From the NCBI RefSeq assembly GCF_000368025.1, contig NZ_KB849211.1:812322-876321 (forward strand): DNA of 64,000 nt, written 5' to 3'. Of the stretch, positions 33,434 to 42,043 are shown one piece after another; position 1 is the first letter of the stretch; every line of letters begins with the position of its first letter. The translations under genes were made by a program, and so were the position numbers. A model generated the notes under the pieces. That model searched no databases. It was not told the DNA's origin and was given only the letters and a program-made list of their open reading frames with translations. The stretch is from Acinetobacter parvus DSM 16617 = CIP 108168 (GTDB lineage: Bacteria; Pseudomonadota; Gammaproteobacteria; Pseudomonadales; Moraxellaceae).

Positions 33434-33888
33434 GTTGAACTTCCTTAACTATGATTAACGTCATAGTTAAGCAATCGACTTATTTTTTTAAATAGTGTTT
33501 TTATCTAGAGTAAGAACAAGTCATCCACTATTCGCATATATCGAATAGTGCTCTCATCCTGCATGGCTATACTCAATAGCATCGTCCACATTGGGATATC
33601 TATTCAGCTTGTATGACATATCAAACTGTTCTTATAGGTATGAGTAATAGTGATTGTATTGATATATCGAGTATTTATAGTTCTATACGCTACAGTCATT
33701 AATCTATTATTAGTATTAATCTATATATTAATAATAGATAAAACCGTCTTAGCGTAAAAGCAATAACCATAGCCCAGCCGATCAGTAGGATTTCTAGACC
33801 TTCGGCTAAGCTCGGCTTTTTATATATTTTAGCGTTACGATAGTTAAGTCAGAAAAATGGTTTTTCAAAAAAAACTTAGCGCAAAAAA
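33434..33888. other. Non-coding region with three hairpins (origin candidate)
   Basis: AT-rich and without genes. It holds three perfect inverted repeats: CTTAACTATGA/TCATAGTTAAG (33444-33454 and 33461-33471), CACTATTCG/CGAATAGTG (33526-33534 and 33542-33550), and ATCTATTATTA/TAATAATAGAT (33702-33712 and 33729-33739). It lies directly upstream of the YagK/YfjJ-type operon. A replication origin, nick site or operator region is plausible; the first repeat is 11 bp before the GTG start and could be an autoregulatory operator. Confidence 0.5.
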
Positions 33889-35694
33889 CTATTCGAATAA
33901 TGACAAACAGTGATGATGCAGCAGTCCGTAATCTTTAAGTTCTGCCAGTGTTGGTGAAGTTTCTGTTATTTGCTGTGTAGGAAAATCAAAGCGAGTTCCA
34001 TCCTGAAAGGGTTCTTGAAACGCCAATTCACTTAAGAAATACCTGTTAGTTTCCGCATGCTGATCAGGGACAAAGCAACAGCTGTATGTATTCTGTATAA
34101 ATGACCGAGGTAAAATCCTAAAAGGCGTCACTATTTCAGTTGCATTTACCAACACCCTTTCCAAACTACTTTTAGTTGCACTGAGTTTTTGGTCAATATC
34201 AGAATGTTTCCGCATACATTGCTGAAAAAAATAAATTTGGTTATATGCAATTAGATCCATAAGGGCCATTAAAAACTGATGAATTCTGGACTGCTCAGCA
34301 TTTAACTTGAAGGTGATCATTGATTCAATTTTATCAGACTCATTTTTTAGCGTCATATCCTCTTTGATTGTTTTGATTTGAGTCGCTTGCAATGAATACG
34401 GATAGAGAAAGTCTGTGCACCCTAAACGCTCAAAGCTTTCATCATCGATTACTACTGGGTTAGCTTCTTTCAGCATTTTAAAAAGCGATTTATTCTGACT
34501 GTATATCTGGCAGCACCACTGTTCAAGCAAGCTTTGAAAAAGACCTAAGCGGTTGTTCATCCCGCTGAGTTTAGTATGCTGGATAGATGCTAAATGACCC
34601 AAAACCGCCTCATCCTTCAAAATATATTCATGCGGCTTTAAATAAAACGTCGCTGATAATGGGTTCTCTGGATGTAACCGCTTTAGCTCGACATAATGAT
34701 CATATAACTTCATTATTTCCTGCTGTTGTAACACAACATAATTTGCATAACCTACAGCATCACGAGACCGAAGAATAAACGGTTTCATCCAGCACAAAGG
34801 ATCATGTAACAGATAATAGTTTTTGCAATTCAACACCTTCGAGCCAGCATCTGAATCTTCACTTTTAGTGTTTGACAACAAGTCGCTCTTTGGATTCAGC
34901 ATGGTAAAAATAGAGGCCACTTTCTGAACTTCAAAAACATGCGGCTGGGGGTACTTCAAAATATAAAATTTGCCGAAGATCGCAGCATCCCCCCAAAACC
35001 TATGCGAAAGGGTTAAAGCGTATATTGGAGACTCTGTTTGAATAAAACTATTTCGAATTGCGCCATCCGCTTGGCAGCGGATAAATCCGTTTTTTTTAAG
35101 CTGCTGTATAGCACGATAAATAGATTGCTTGTTTAAACCCGTGGCTCGCTCAATTTCACCAATTCCACACCCTATAACAATCCCAAACGAGTCTGCACCG
35201 TAAAGCAACCGTAATAAAACAAGATAACTTCGATAATCAAGATAGCAGTCGATCTCTATTTTTTTAGGTGAATTGCTAATACTTATGCCATCACTCTTTA
35301 TAAATAAAGTCTGAATTAATTTTAATAAAGGGATCTGCCTAACCATACGCTTATTACTATTTTCTAACCATTCAATAGACGTGGCTGAATCAAGCCTTAT
35401 ATAAGTAAGATTAAGTTGTAAATGACGAACTCTAGACCTTTTTCCAGTTTCAGGAAAATCTATTTTTAATATTCCCTGTTGTTCCAACTCATTCAATACA
35501 CCCCGTAATTTTTTAACCTGTATGCCGATCACTTTTGATAATTCACCGAGTGGCAATGATGTACTTCCGACTCCAAAATTTCTGATAAACGTGATTAATG
35601 CCCAAAAAGCATAGGCTGAAATTTGCCCCTCCACCCTTTGATAGAAAGCCATAAATAGCGCCAAAAAGCGCTGTTCAGAATCGTGGATACTCAT
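33889..35694 (-). CDS. Island protein with two winged-helix regions (601 aa)
   Basis: A 601-residue protein without a family I recognise. Two helix-turn-helix regions can be seen. One is near residues 45-75 (STSLPLGELSKVIGIQ, KKLRGVLNELEQQGIL). The other is near 175-205 (GEIERATGLNKQSIYRAI, QQLKKNGFI). The C-terminal half is long, helical and Cys/His-containing. The paired winged helices resemble plasmid replication initiators and island regulators. ATG 35694 is preferred; a GTG five codons upstream is possible. It lies upstream of the Rep-like operon on the same strand and could be a replication initiator or master regulator. Confidence 0.55.
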   Translation of the reverse strand: MSIHDSEQRFLALFMAFYQRVEGQISAYAFWALITFIRNFGVGSTSLPLGELSKVIGIQVKKLRGVLNELEQQGILKIDFPETGKRSRVRHLQLNLTYIRLDSATSIEWLENSNKRMVRQIPLLKLIQTLFIKSDGISISNSPKKIEIDCYLDYRSYLVLLRLLYGADSFGIVIGCGIGEIERATGLNKQSIYRAIQQLKKNGFIRCQADGAIRNSFIQTESPIYALTLSHRFWGDAAIFGKFYILKYPQPHVFEVQKVASIFTMLNPKSDLLSNTKSEDSDAGSKVLNCKNYYLLHDPLCWMKPFILRSRDAVGYANYVVLQQQEIMKLYDHYVELKRLHPENPLSATFYLKPHEYILKDEAVLGHLASIQHTKLSGMNNRLGLFQSLLEQWCCQIYSQNKSLFKMLKEANPVVIDDESFERLGCTDFLYPYSLQATQIKTIKEDMTLKNESDKIESMITFKLNAEQSRIHQFLMALMDLIAYNQIYFFQQCMRKHSDIDQKLSATKSSLERVLVNATEIVTPFRILPRSFIQNTYSCCFVPDQHAETNRYFLSELAFQEPFQDGTRFDFPTQQITETSPTLAELKDYGLLHHHCLSLFE

Positions 35695-35869
35695 GCTAAA
35701 AAATCCCACTCATCAAGTTCTTATTTGTGTATAAGTATTTTACAGTAATACTGATAGGCACGAAATGATAATTAAAATTTAATTTTTTAACAGTTACTAT
35801 ATAATTAATATTTACTTAATATTTAATTACTGATATATAAATGTTAATTAAATATTTATGAATTTTAAA

Positions 35870-35956
35870 ATGGTACGACCACATTTAACCTTAGATAAAT
35901 GGTTATCGACTGATACGGACTTAAAAAAAATTTCTTGGATCAAGAGAGCTACATGA
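35870..35956 (+). CDS. 28-codon lead ORF ending past an A_AAA_AAA slip site
   Basis: ATG 35870 opens MVRPHLTLDKWLSTDTDL and then reads through eight As at 35923-35930 to a stop at 35954-35956. The zero frame gives A_AAA_AAA, a classic -1 slippery heptamer. A -1 shift there joins this ORF to the long coiled-coil frame without a stop (KKNFLDQESYMKESL). It is either the true N-terminus expressed by frameshifting or a broken gene start. Confidence 0.45.
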   Translation: MVRPHLTLDKWLSTDTDLKKISWIKRAT

Positions 35957-36813
35957 AGGAAAGTCTATTAACTAGGCTTGATAAACCTGGCCAAAAGATT
36001 GTTTACACATCTACAAATCACCCCCAACCTAGATCAAATGAGAATTTAATATCAGATTCTCTAGAAAATCTGGCTAGGCCATCCCACATAAACGAAATAT
36101 TTACAAACCCTCTCATATGTGAGACAACAAATTTTATTATTGAAACTAATGATGAACATTTTTCAATTTTAAAAAAGAAATTCCTTTTATTTAAATACCA
36201 CTCTGAGAAAAAGAAAGCCAACCGTATCACCAAACAAATCACAATGGACGAAAATATATTAAAACAACTTGAGAAAATTAAAAAAAATTGTAAGTTTAAA
36301 AGTCTAGATAACTGCTTAGAATTTTTAATTGATGCACATAATTTTAAATTAAGTGAAAAAGATAAAATAATATCAAGACTCAAAAAAGAACAGAATTCAA
36401 ATCATGATTCTAATTTAAAGCAAGAATTGAAATTAAAGGATGAAAAAATTACAGAACTCGAAAAAGAACTCGTGCACCAAAAAAATATCATCCACGTAAA
36501 CATGAGCAAATCTGCAAAAGAATTTGAGGAATACCTAATTCAATTGGCTACAAATCAAACCATTGAATTAGAGAAAATTAAAGCTTTTTTAGGCGAGATT
36601 AACGAAGCAGATCAACAAAGCATTAACCAAACTCTTGCACCCGAAGCACTTAGCGAAATTGAAGCTCAATTGAGAAATGAATGCGCAAAACAAAAGCAAT
36701 TTTTAACAATCAAAAATCAACCAAATACCAATTATGCTTTAGGGTTTGATCAGCATCATCAATATGGCAATACCGTACAAAATGACGATGAAGTTGTACC
36801 AGCTCAAACCTGA
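35935..36813 (+). CDS. Coiled-coil island protein (about 292 aa)
   Basis: A hydrophilic Lys/Glu/Asn-rich protein with no recognised family. Residues about 125-200 form a long predicted coiled coil (EKDKIISRLKKEQNS, LKDEKITELEKELVH), preceded by QITMDENILKQLEKIKKN and DNCLEFLIDAH, which may be a ribbon-helix-helix-like DNA-binding part. The computed start is a weak TTG; ATG 35953 is an alternative. The better start may be 35870 through a -1 frameshift. It is divergent from the 601-aa gene and could be an accessory or partition-like protein. Confidence 0.55.
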   Translation: MDQESYMKESLLTRLDKPGQKIVYTSTNHPQPRSNENLISDSLENLARPSHINEIFTNPLICETTNFIIETNDEHFSILKKKFLLFKYHSEKKKANRITKQITMDENILKQLEKIKKNCKFKSLDNCLEFLIDAHNFKLSEKDKIISRLKKEQNSNHDSNLKQELKLKDEKITELEKELVHQKNIIHVNMSKSAKEFEEYLIQLATNQTIELEKIKAFLGEINEADQQSINQTLAPEALSEIEAQLRNECAKQKQFLTIKNQPNTNYALGFDQHHQYGNTVQNDDEVVPAQT

Positions 36814-36906
36814 GCTAACAGTTACTCTTTTCTAGGAGCAAGCAGCAATAGTACACCTCATCCACTTGCTGCCTAAGAACGAGCCCCCTCATCAGCTTAA
36901 TGATAT

Positions 36907-37788
36907 TCATAATTGAACTTGGATAATCTCTTTCAATAAATCAGGACGACGCCTTAAGTGATTGACCAGCACTTCATCGCAATATGCTGTATTAAATGGG
37001 AGTTGCTTTTGCTGTGGAAAATACCGCTCTGGATGCTGTAGAAACTGTTCCCATTTTTTATTTTCATTCTGTAATTCCCTGATCTGGTTTAGATAGGTTC
37101 TATCCTGAATTTTAAATGACACACCAAAATCATCATCTTCACAGGTGTCTTTATTTTCGTTATTTTTTCTGGCTTCTGTTAAATCTAAAATTTTCTGTTT
37201 ATTTGTCTCTAATCTGCTTTGAACCCATTGCAAATCAAACTCTCTAAACTTGATTTGCAGCGTGGGTAAAATCAGTTGTACTGCCTGCGAAACATTTTTA
37301 AATCTGCCATTTTTTTGAGCATAACCAGTTAATTCTGAATAAAATATTTCAAGCTTTTTATGCAACAGCGGCGCATATCGTTTTCTTATATTCAAAATTC
37401 CATTGATTCTACGCTTCAAACTCGGGTTACAGGTGTAGACTCTACCGCCTTCATCAACAACCAACTCAATATATTTATTTAATATTTCAGAATATTTCTC
37501 ATTAATCTGCTGCTGTCTATAATCACGAATCCCCTCTATTACCGTATTAATTTGACCAAGCAAATTCAGCAAGTCCTGTACCGAATACGTTTCACCAAAG
37601 AACTGCTTTTGGCTATGCTCTACCATCAGTTCAACCAAAAATTCGCGTTCTGACGCTTCAAACTCAGTCTTTGGGTCAGGATCGCTTATTATTTTATGTT
37701 CTCTTAAAAAACGTCCAGCATGATCCAAAAAGCAATTCAGAATTTCATCCTGCAATTGCTCAAAATCAAGAAGTATGCAATTTTTCAT
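36907..37788 (-). CDS. Hypothetical island protein (293 aa)
   Basis: A 293-residue acidic, mainly helical soluble protein (MKNCILLDFEQLQDEIL at the start, HLRRRPDLLKEIIQVQL at the end). A helical coiled stretch occurs around 190-245. No motif or family was recognised. No clear ribosome site precedes the ATG. It lies convergent to the coiled-coil gene and divergent from the PrtN-type gene, in the backbone part of the island near the integrase. Confidence 0.55.
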   Translation of the reverse strand: MKNCILLDFEQLQDEILNCFLDHAGRFLREHKIISDPDPKTEFEASEREFLVELMVEHSQKQFFGETYSVQDLLNLLGQINTVIEGIRDYRQQQINEKYSEILNKYIELVVDEGGRVYTCNPSLKRRINGILNIRKRYAPLLHKKLEIFYSELTGYAQKNGRFKNVSQAVQLILPTLQIKFREFDLQWVQSRLETNKQKILDLTEARKNNENKDTCEDDDFGVSFKIQDRTYLNQIRELQNENKKWEQFLQHPERYFPQQKQLPFNTAYCDEVLVNHLRRRPDLLKEIIQVQL

Positions 37789-37957
37789 TTATGAATCTAA
37801 ATAATAGTTTTCAATATGTTATACCACAACTCTAGTAAAATATTATTTCTAATTATTAGTATTACATAAAGACCTACATCAAAAAAATAAGATTAAGACA
37901 TAGGGATGGTCAGCCTTACTTCAAAGGTGACCCATTCAAATTAAAAAAGTTTTATGT

Positions 37958-38245
37958 ATGGAATACCACTTCATGAATTGCTTTCAAATTAATACTACCG
38001 AACTACTTTTTATAAAGTATCGTTCTATGACCGTTGAACTAATGACAGTAGTTTCTGACTATTACCCCCACCTCAGCAAAGCCGAAGCACTGAGAAAAGC
38101 GAATAATCAACAATTCCCTTTCTCAGTATTCAAAATAGATAAAAGTAAACGTGCTCCATTTTTGGTACACATTAAGGATCTTGCTGCTGTCTTGGATAAG
38201 CAATATTCAGAGGCATCCAAAGATTTTGCTACGTTTCATCGATGA
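37958..38245 (+). CDS. PrtN-family regulator / possible excisionase
   Basis: A protein of up to 95 residues with the pyocin activator PrtN family pattern: TTELLFIKYRSMTVELMTVV, YYPHLSKAEALRKANNQQFP and a C-terminal APFLVHIKDLAAVLDKQ. PrtN-type proteins are small MerR-like winged-helix DNA-binding proteins and are often found beside integrases. Several in-frame ATGs exist (37958, 37973). Its 3' end overlaps the integrase 3' end by 17 bp in convergent orientation. It may act as the directionality factor or activator of the island. Confidence 0.65.
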   Translation: MEYHFMNCFQINTTELLFIKYRSMTVELMTVVSDYYPHLSKAEALRKANNQQFPFSVFKIDKSKRAPFLVHIKDLAAVLDKQYSEASKDFATFHR

Positions 38246-39377
38246 GGCGTAGCACCTCCTCCAACTGTAATATATTTCTTCTCGCTTTCACTGATACATA
38301 ACGCTGTAAACTCCCCCAAGAATCGTGCAAACTTACTTTCTGAATTTCAGGAATAGTAAAACTCTGTTCAGCTAATCGAGTACAGCCTTCATGTCTCAAG
38401 TCATGAAATCGTAAATCTTTAATCCCCAAAATTTTACAAGCTTCTCTAAACTCTTTACCCAAACTTTTGGGATTCAAAGGCAATAACAAATTTTCATTAT
38501 GTCCAAGCTTTAGCATCCGTTCTCGAACTTCTGAATATTTCAGTCTTTTGATCAGCTCCTTACAAGGATCAAGTACATCAAATGACTTATGATTACCTTT
38601 AGAACCATTAGGATTCTTTAAATCATGCACTTTCCACGTTGAATGATGTGGGTCATAATCTCGAAGATACAATCGTGTTAATTCAGCTTCACGTCTGCAT
38701 GAGAAAATTGCAAACCACATAATCAAATGCATTGGGTATTTAGAGCCATAACGATTTAGCTTCCATCGTTCTGCAAAATACTTCGTCAATGCAATCAATT
38801 CATCTCTCGAAGGCAGTCGGTCTCTTTTTTGACTGGAGGATATTTGACGTGTTTTTCTTAACTGAGCAGTAGCCTTATCAAAGCTATTTAAATCAATACC
38901 CATTTCCCACATAACAGCAGCATGAGAAAGAACACCTCTGATATGTAAAAGCTCATGTTGCAGTGTACTAGTCGCAATAGGTTCAAGATCGAGGTACGGA
39001 ATTCCACCCTTCCTTAAAGCCACATGCTCGGCCAAATGTACTGATTTTATTTTTGTGATAATATTGCGCGCAATTGGTAGCTTCTTAATTAAGAGCAGAG
39101 AATAGCGTTTCGTCCTTCCGTACTCGCTCCCGACTTCATCCAAATATTTATCTATGGCATCTGATAAGGTCAGATCAATCAACTTTTCTTTGCCAAGCAA
39201 AATATCAGGATTTTCTTGAATTTCGACTTCTCGTTTCTTAATCCAGTTTTCAGCTAATTTCTTTGAGTGAAATGTTTTACTTTCAGAAAAAGCAGGAAAG
39301 CCCTTTCGAGTGATTCGAATCGCAGCACGATAGTTAACTTTACCATCTGCACCTTTCCTTGCTGTAATTGACCCCAT
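38229..39377 (-). CDS. Tyrosine recombinase (dusA-specific integrase)
   Basis: A 382-residue phage-type integrase. The N-terminal arm-binding domain (NYRAAIRITRKGFPAF) is followed by a core-binding domain and a catalytic domain with Arg228/229 (FSCRREAELTRL), His325 and Arg328 (RFHDLRHEG), His351 (SLHDSWG) and the nucleophile Tyr360 (LQRYV). All residues of the R-H-R-H-Y set are present, so it should be active. It lies 184 bp inside attR and is transcribed away from dusA. Position and target match the dusA-integrase family described in Acinetobacter islands. Confidence 0.95.
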   Translation of the reverse strand: MGSITARKGADGKVNYRAAIRITRKGFPAFSESKTFHSKKLAENWIKKREVEIQENPDILLGKEKLIDLTLSDAIDKYLDEVGSEYGRTKRYSLLLIKKLPIARNIITKIKSVHLAEHVALRKGGIPYLDLEPIATSTLQHELLHIRGVLSHAAVMWEMGIDLNSFDKATAQLRKTRQISSSQKRDRLPSRDELIALTKYFAERWKLNRYGSKYPMHLIMWFAIFSCRREAELTRLYLRDYDPHHSTWKVHDLKNPNGSKGNHKSFDVLDPCKELIKRLKYSEVRERMLKLGHNENLLLPLNPKSLGKEFREACKILGIKDLRFHDLRHEGCTRLAEQSFTIPEIQKVSLHDSWGSLQRYVSVKARRNILQLEEVLRLIDET

Positions 39378-39408
39378 AATTTACACCAAAAGCTATTTTT
39401 TCTATTAT

Positions 39409-39430
39409 GGTGTAAAATTTGGTGTAAATG
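39409..39430 (+). promoter_or_regulatory. Putative integrase arm-type site, right
   Basis: GGTGTAAA, a short AT link, then TTTGGTGTAAATG is a near copy of 1378-1397. A reversed TTTACACCA lies at 39380-39388. The sites lie between the integrase start and attR, so they may also serve integrase autoregulation. Confidence 0.5.
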
Positions 39431-39510
39431 CAAACGGATTCACCCACCTAAACACAGGTTCAAACAAATTCTCGCAGGTTGCAGAATATAGATTAAAGGT
39501 ATGATTTTTA

Positions 39511-40527
39511 ATGACTATTAACAAAAACATTGAAAACACTCAATCTCCGAGAATCAGCGTAGCCCCGATGATGGATTGGACAACCAAAGACTACCGTTTT
39601 TTTGCCCGCCTATTTAATCCAAATGTCGTTTTATATACCGAGATGGTCACTACAGGTGCGATCATTTATGGTGGCGCCAACCGCCATTTGGACTTCAACA
39701 AGGAAGAGCATCCCATTGTGTTGCAGCTCGGTGGCTCAAATCCACAAGAGCTAGCTACCTGTACCAAAATGGCTGAAGACTGGGGTTATAACGAAGTTAA
39801 TCTGAATGTCGGATGCCCAAGTGACCGTGTCCAGAACAATAAGATTGGTGCATGTTTAATGGCTGAACCAGACTTGGTGGCTGAATGTATTCATAGTATG
39901 CAAAAAGCAGTGTCGATTCCTGTCACCGTGAAACATAGGATCGGAATTGATGACATGCAGTCTTATGAAGAAATGCTGCATTTTGTTGACACTGTTGCGG
40001 CAACGGGCTGTACTCACTTTATCGTGCATGCGCGGATTGCCATTTTGCAGGGCCTGTCTCCAAAAGAGAACCGTGAAGTACCGCCCTTACGTTATGAAGA
40101 TGTCTATCGTCTCAAGCAGGAACGTCCCCACCTGACCATTGAAATCAATGGTGGCATCAAAACCTTTACAGAAACGCAGCAACATTTACAGCATGTCGAT
40201 GGGGTGATGATTGGCCGTGAAGCCTACCACAATCCTTATTTATTAGCTGAACTGGGTCAATTGTGGAATTTGGAAGCACCAAATCGTTTTGACATCATGC
40301 AGCAGATGATGCCGTATATTCACCAGCGTGTCGCTGAGGGCGCACCACTTTCAATTATCACACGTCATATTCTGGGATTATTCCAGAACTTGCCAGGTGC
40401 ACGTAAATGGCGTCAGGCACTGAGTGGTGGCAATGCAAAAACCATTACCGATATTGAAAATGCCATTCAGAATATTCAGGCAGCCATGCAACGTACTGAA
40501 GACTACATAAAAGAACATCAATACTGA
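39511..40527 (+). CDS. dusA: tRNA-dihydrouridine(20/20a) synthase DusA with island-supplied N-terminus
   Basis: A 338-residue DusA that reduces uridine 20/20a in the D-loop of tRNA using FMN and NADPH. The flavin-site start RISVAPMMDWTTKDYRFFARLF is followed by catalytic Cys102 in NVNGCPSDRV-like context (LNVGCPSDRV), and by KHRIGIDD, HARIAILQGLSPKENR and INGGI. The first 17 codons (39511-39561) and the promoter come from the island. The native 5' end is stranded at 1262-1330. The enzyme is intact after integration, so the island rebuilds its target gene. Confidence 0.95.
   Translation: MTINKNIENTQSPRISVAPMMDWTTKDYRFFARLFNPNVVLYTEMVTTGAIIYGGANRHLDFNKEEHPIVLQLGGSNPQELATCTKMAEDWGYNEVNLNVGCPSDRVQNNKIGACLMAEPDLVAECIHSMQKAVSIPVTVKHRIGIDDMQSYEEMLHFVDTVAATGCTHFIVHARIAILQGLSPKENREVPPLRYEDVYRLKQERPHLTIEINGGIKTFTETQQHLQHVDGVMIGREAYHNPYLLAELGQLWNLEAPNRFDIMQQMMPYIHQRVAEGAPLSIITRHILGLFQNLPGARKWRQALSGGNAKTITDIENAIQNIQAAMQRTEDYIKEHQY
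39562..39584 (+). other. attR core
   Basis: The 23 bp are identical to 1301-1323 and lie within codons 18-25 of the rebuilt dusA. Sequence to the right is chromosomal dusA; sequence to the left is island DNA. Confidence 0.9.
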
Positions 40528-40788
40528 TTGATGTTCCACAAAAATGTGACACAAGTCACACCAAGAAATATCATTTTACAAATCTTAAGATTCAAATTGA
40601 TGAAAATATAAGCTATTTAAAATTAAGAAAATCTTTAAAAAGTTTTCTTAAATAATTTATTATAAAAACCCCAAATTGTTATATTATTACATTACATTTT
40701 AGTTTTTTTAAAATTTATTGCTTACTATGTGCCGCGTACGGATTCTGGCACACGTTCAGTTTTTTTGAAAATGCGGTAGAGATTTACA

Positions 40789-41268
40789 ATGATTTATGAT
40801 GTACCTTCAGTTGACCACAGCATGATATATCCACCAGCACAACAGCTGGTTATTCCTTATCGGGAGATGCCAAGGCTGCCATCAACGCCAACCATTGATG
40901 TAAGCAAGTTTTCTGAAAAGTTAACCACGCGTGCGTCCTATCGTAGCTCATCCCAGTGCGCCAAATTCGTTAGGATCGCCCTGCAATCTGCGGGCGCCAA
41001 TATTGTTCAGCATCCTGTCGCCGCATCAGACTGGGGCCGTACCTTGCAGCAGATTGGTTATCAAAAAATCACACCTGAGTTTAATAATCCACAACCAGGT
41101 GACATTTATATTATTCATCGCACCAAAAAACATCGTTATGGACATATTGCAGGTTTTACAGGTTCGCAATGGGTTTCTGATTTTAAACAAACCAGCTATG
41201 ACGTGTACAAAGATCCCAATGTCACCTACAGCTATTACCGCCTGGCACCACAATATCCGCAGGCTTAA
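40789..41268 (+). CDS. Putative CHAP/NlpC-like cell-wall amidase
   Basis: A 159-residue protein with a candidate catalytic Cys in SSSQCAKFVRIALQSAGANI (about residue 58) and a candidate His in HRYGHIAGFTG. This is the Cys...His arrangement of CHAP/NlpC-P60 peptidoglycan hydrolases. There is no signal peptide. A cytoplasmic wall hydrolase without an export signal could be a secreted effector or use another route, but no immunity gene is seen beside it. It lies 261 bp after dusA with a ribosome site GTAGAG. Confidence 0.6.
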   Translation: MIYDVPSVDHSMIYPPAQQLVIPYREMPRLPSTPTIDVSKFSEKLTTRASYRSSSQCAKFVRIALQSAGANIVQHPVAASDWGRTLQQIGYQKITPEFNNPQPGDIYIIHRTKKHRYGHIAGFTGSQWVSDFKQTSYDVYKDPNVTYSYYRLAPQYPQA

Positions 41269-41281
41269 TTTATTGGGCTGT

Positions 41282-42043
41282 TTAAGCCCTGATTTTATCC
41301 AGCTTCTTCATGACTTCAGCCACCGCAACCATTGCAAAGCTTGAAGTCACCACCACCGCCGATCCATAGCCACCACAGCGCAAACCTACAGTTGCACAAA
41401 CATCAGCGCTTGAAAATGGATTGTCGATGGAGTAAATGCAGGTAATTCCAAACTTGTCTTTCGGCTTTTTACAAATGCCTTTGGAACGTAGTTGTGTGCG
41501 TAGTTTGGCAAGCATTGGGTCCTGTTCTGTTTTGGATAAGTCCGCCACTCGAATCTTGAGGGGATCGAGCTTTCCACCTGCACCGCCTGACACAATCAAC
41601 GGGATTTTGTTAAAACGGCAGTGCAGCATCAAAGCCAACTTAGCTTTGACATCATCAATACAGTCTAAAACGATGGTTGGGACAGGATCCAGAATCTCTT
41701 TGACATTCTCAGGTGTGAGATAGTCATCAATCACATTGACTTTCATTCGTGGATTGATTTGACGGCAACGTTCCGCCATCACCTCAATTTTTTCCTGTCC
41801 AAGTGTCGAGCTCATTGCAGGCAGTTGACGGTTGATGTTGGATGCGGCAATCACATCCATATCCACCAGCGTCAGCTCACCAATGCCTGTACGTGCCAGT
41901 GCCTCAACCGCCCAGCTTCCCACACCGCCAATACCAATCACCATGACATGGCTTTGCTCATAGTGTGCAAATGCATTTTCTCCATAAATTTTGGCTACGC
42001 CAGCAAAACGGCGGTCATATTCATCATTTTGGAGATCGGTCAT
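41282..42043 (-). CDS. tcdA: tRNA threonylcarbamoyladenosine dehydratase
   Basis: A ThiF/E1-like ATP-dependent enzyme of about 253 residues. The nucleotide site MVIGIGGVGSWAVEALARTG, the motif DMDVIAASNINRQ, and DCIDDVKAKLALMLHC are clear. TcdA (CsdL/YgdL) cyclises t6A37 of tRNA to ct6A. ATG 42043 (MTDLQNDEYDRRF) is preferred over 42061. It is convergent with the amidase gene, whose end is 13 bp away. Confidence 0.92.
   Translation of the reverse strand: MTDLQNDEYDRRFAGVAKIYGENAFAHYEQSHVMVIGIGGVGSWAVEALARTGIGELTLVDMDVIAASNINRQLPAMSSTLGQEKIEVMAERCRQINPRMKVNVIDDYLTPENVKEILDPVPTIVLDCIDDVKAKLALMLHCRFNKIPLIVSGGAGGKLDPLKIRVADLSKTEQDPMLAKLRTQLRSKGICKKPKDKFGITCIYSIDNPFSSADVCATVGLRCGGYGSAVVVTSSFAMVAVAEVMKKLDKIRA

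Larger units (their letters stand above)
1301..39584. mobile_element. dusA-integrated genomic island (about 38.3 kb)
   Basis: The boundaries are a 23-bp direct repeat of dusA sequence at 1301-1323 and 39562-39584. A tyrosine recombinase gene (38229-39377) sits 0.2 kb inside the right end, and a dusA 5' remnant lies outside the left end. Similar direct sequences (arm-site candidates) lie inside both ends. The cargo is arsenic, chromate, Co/Ni and Czc-type metal resistance. The backbone has YagK/YfjJ-type proteins, a PrtN-type protein and a YqaJ/DUF932 block. dusA is a known integration hotspot for prophages and islands in Acinetobacter and other genera. No transfer or virion genes were found, so mobility probably depends on helpers or has been lost. 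Confidence 0.9.

Noticed and set aside
38000..38100. Toxin-antitoxin pair formed by the PrtN-type protein and a neighbour
   Set aside because: The convergent neighbour is the integrase and the protein matches the PrtN pattern; no toxin is present.
40789..41268. Type VI amidase effector with immunity gene
   Set aside because: A Cys/His pair fits a wall hydrolase, but no immunity gene or secretion marker lies next to it, so the effector claim is not made.
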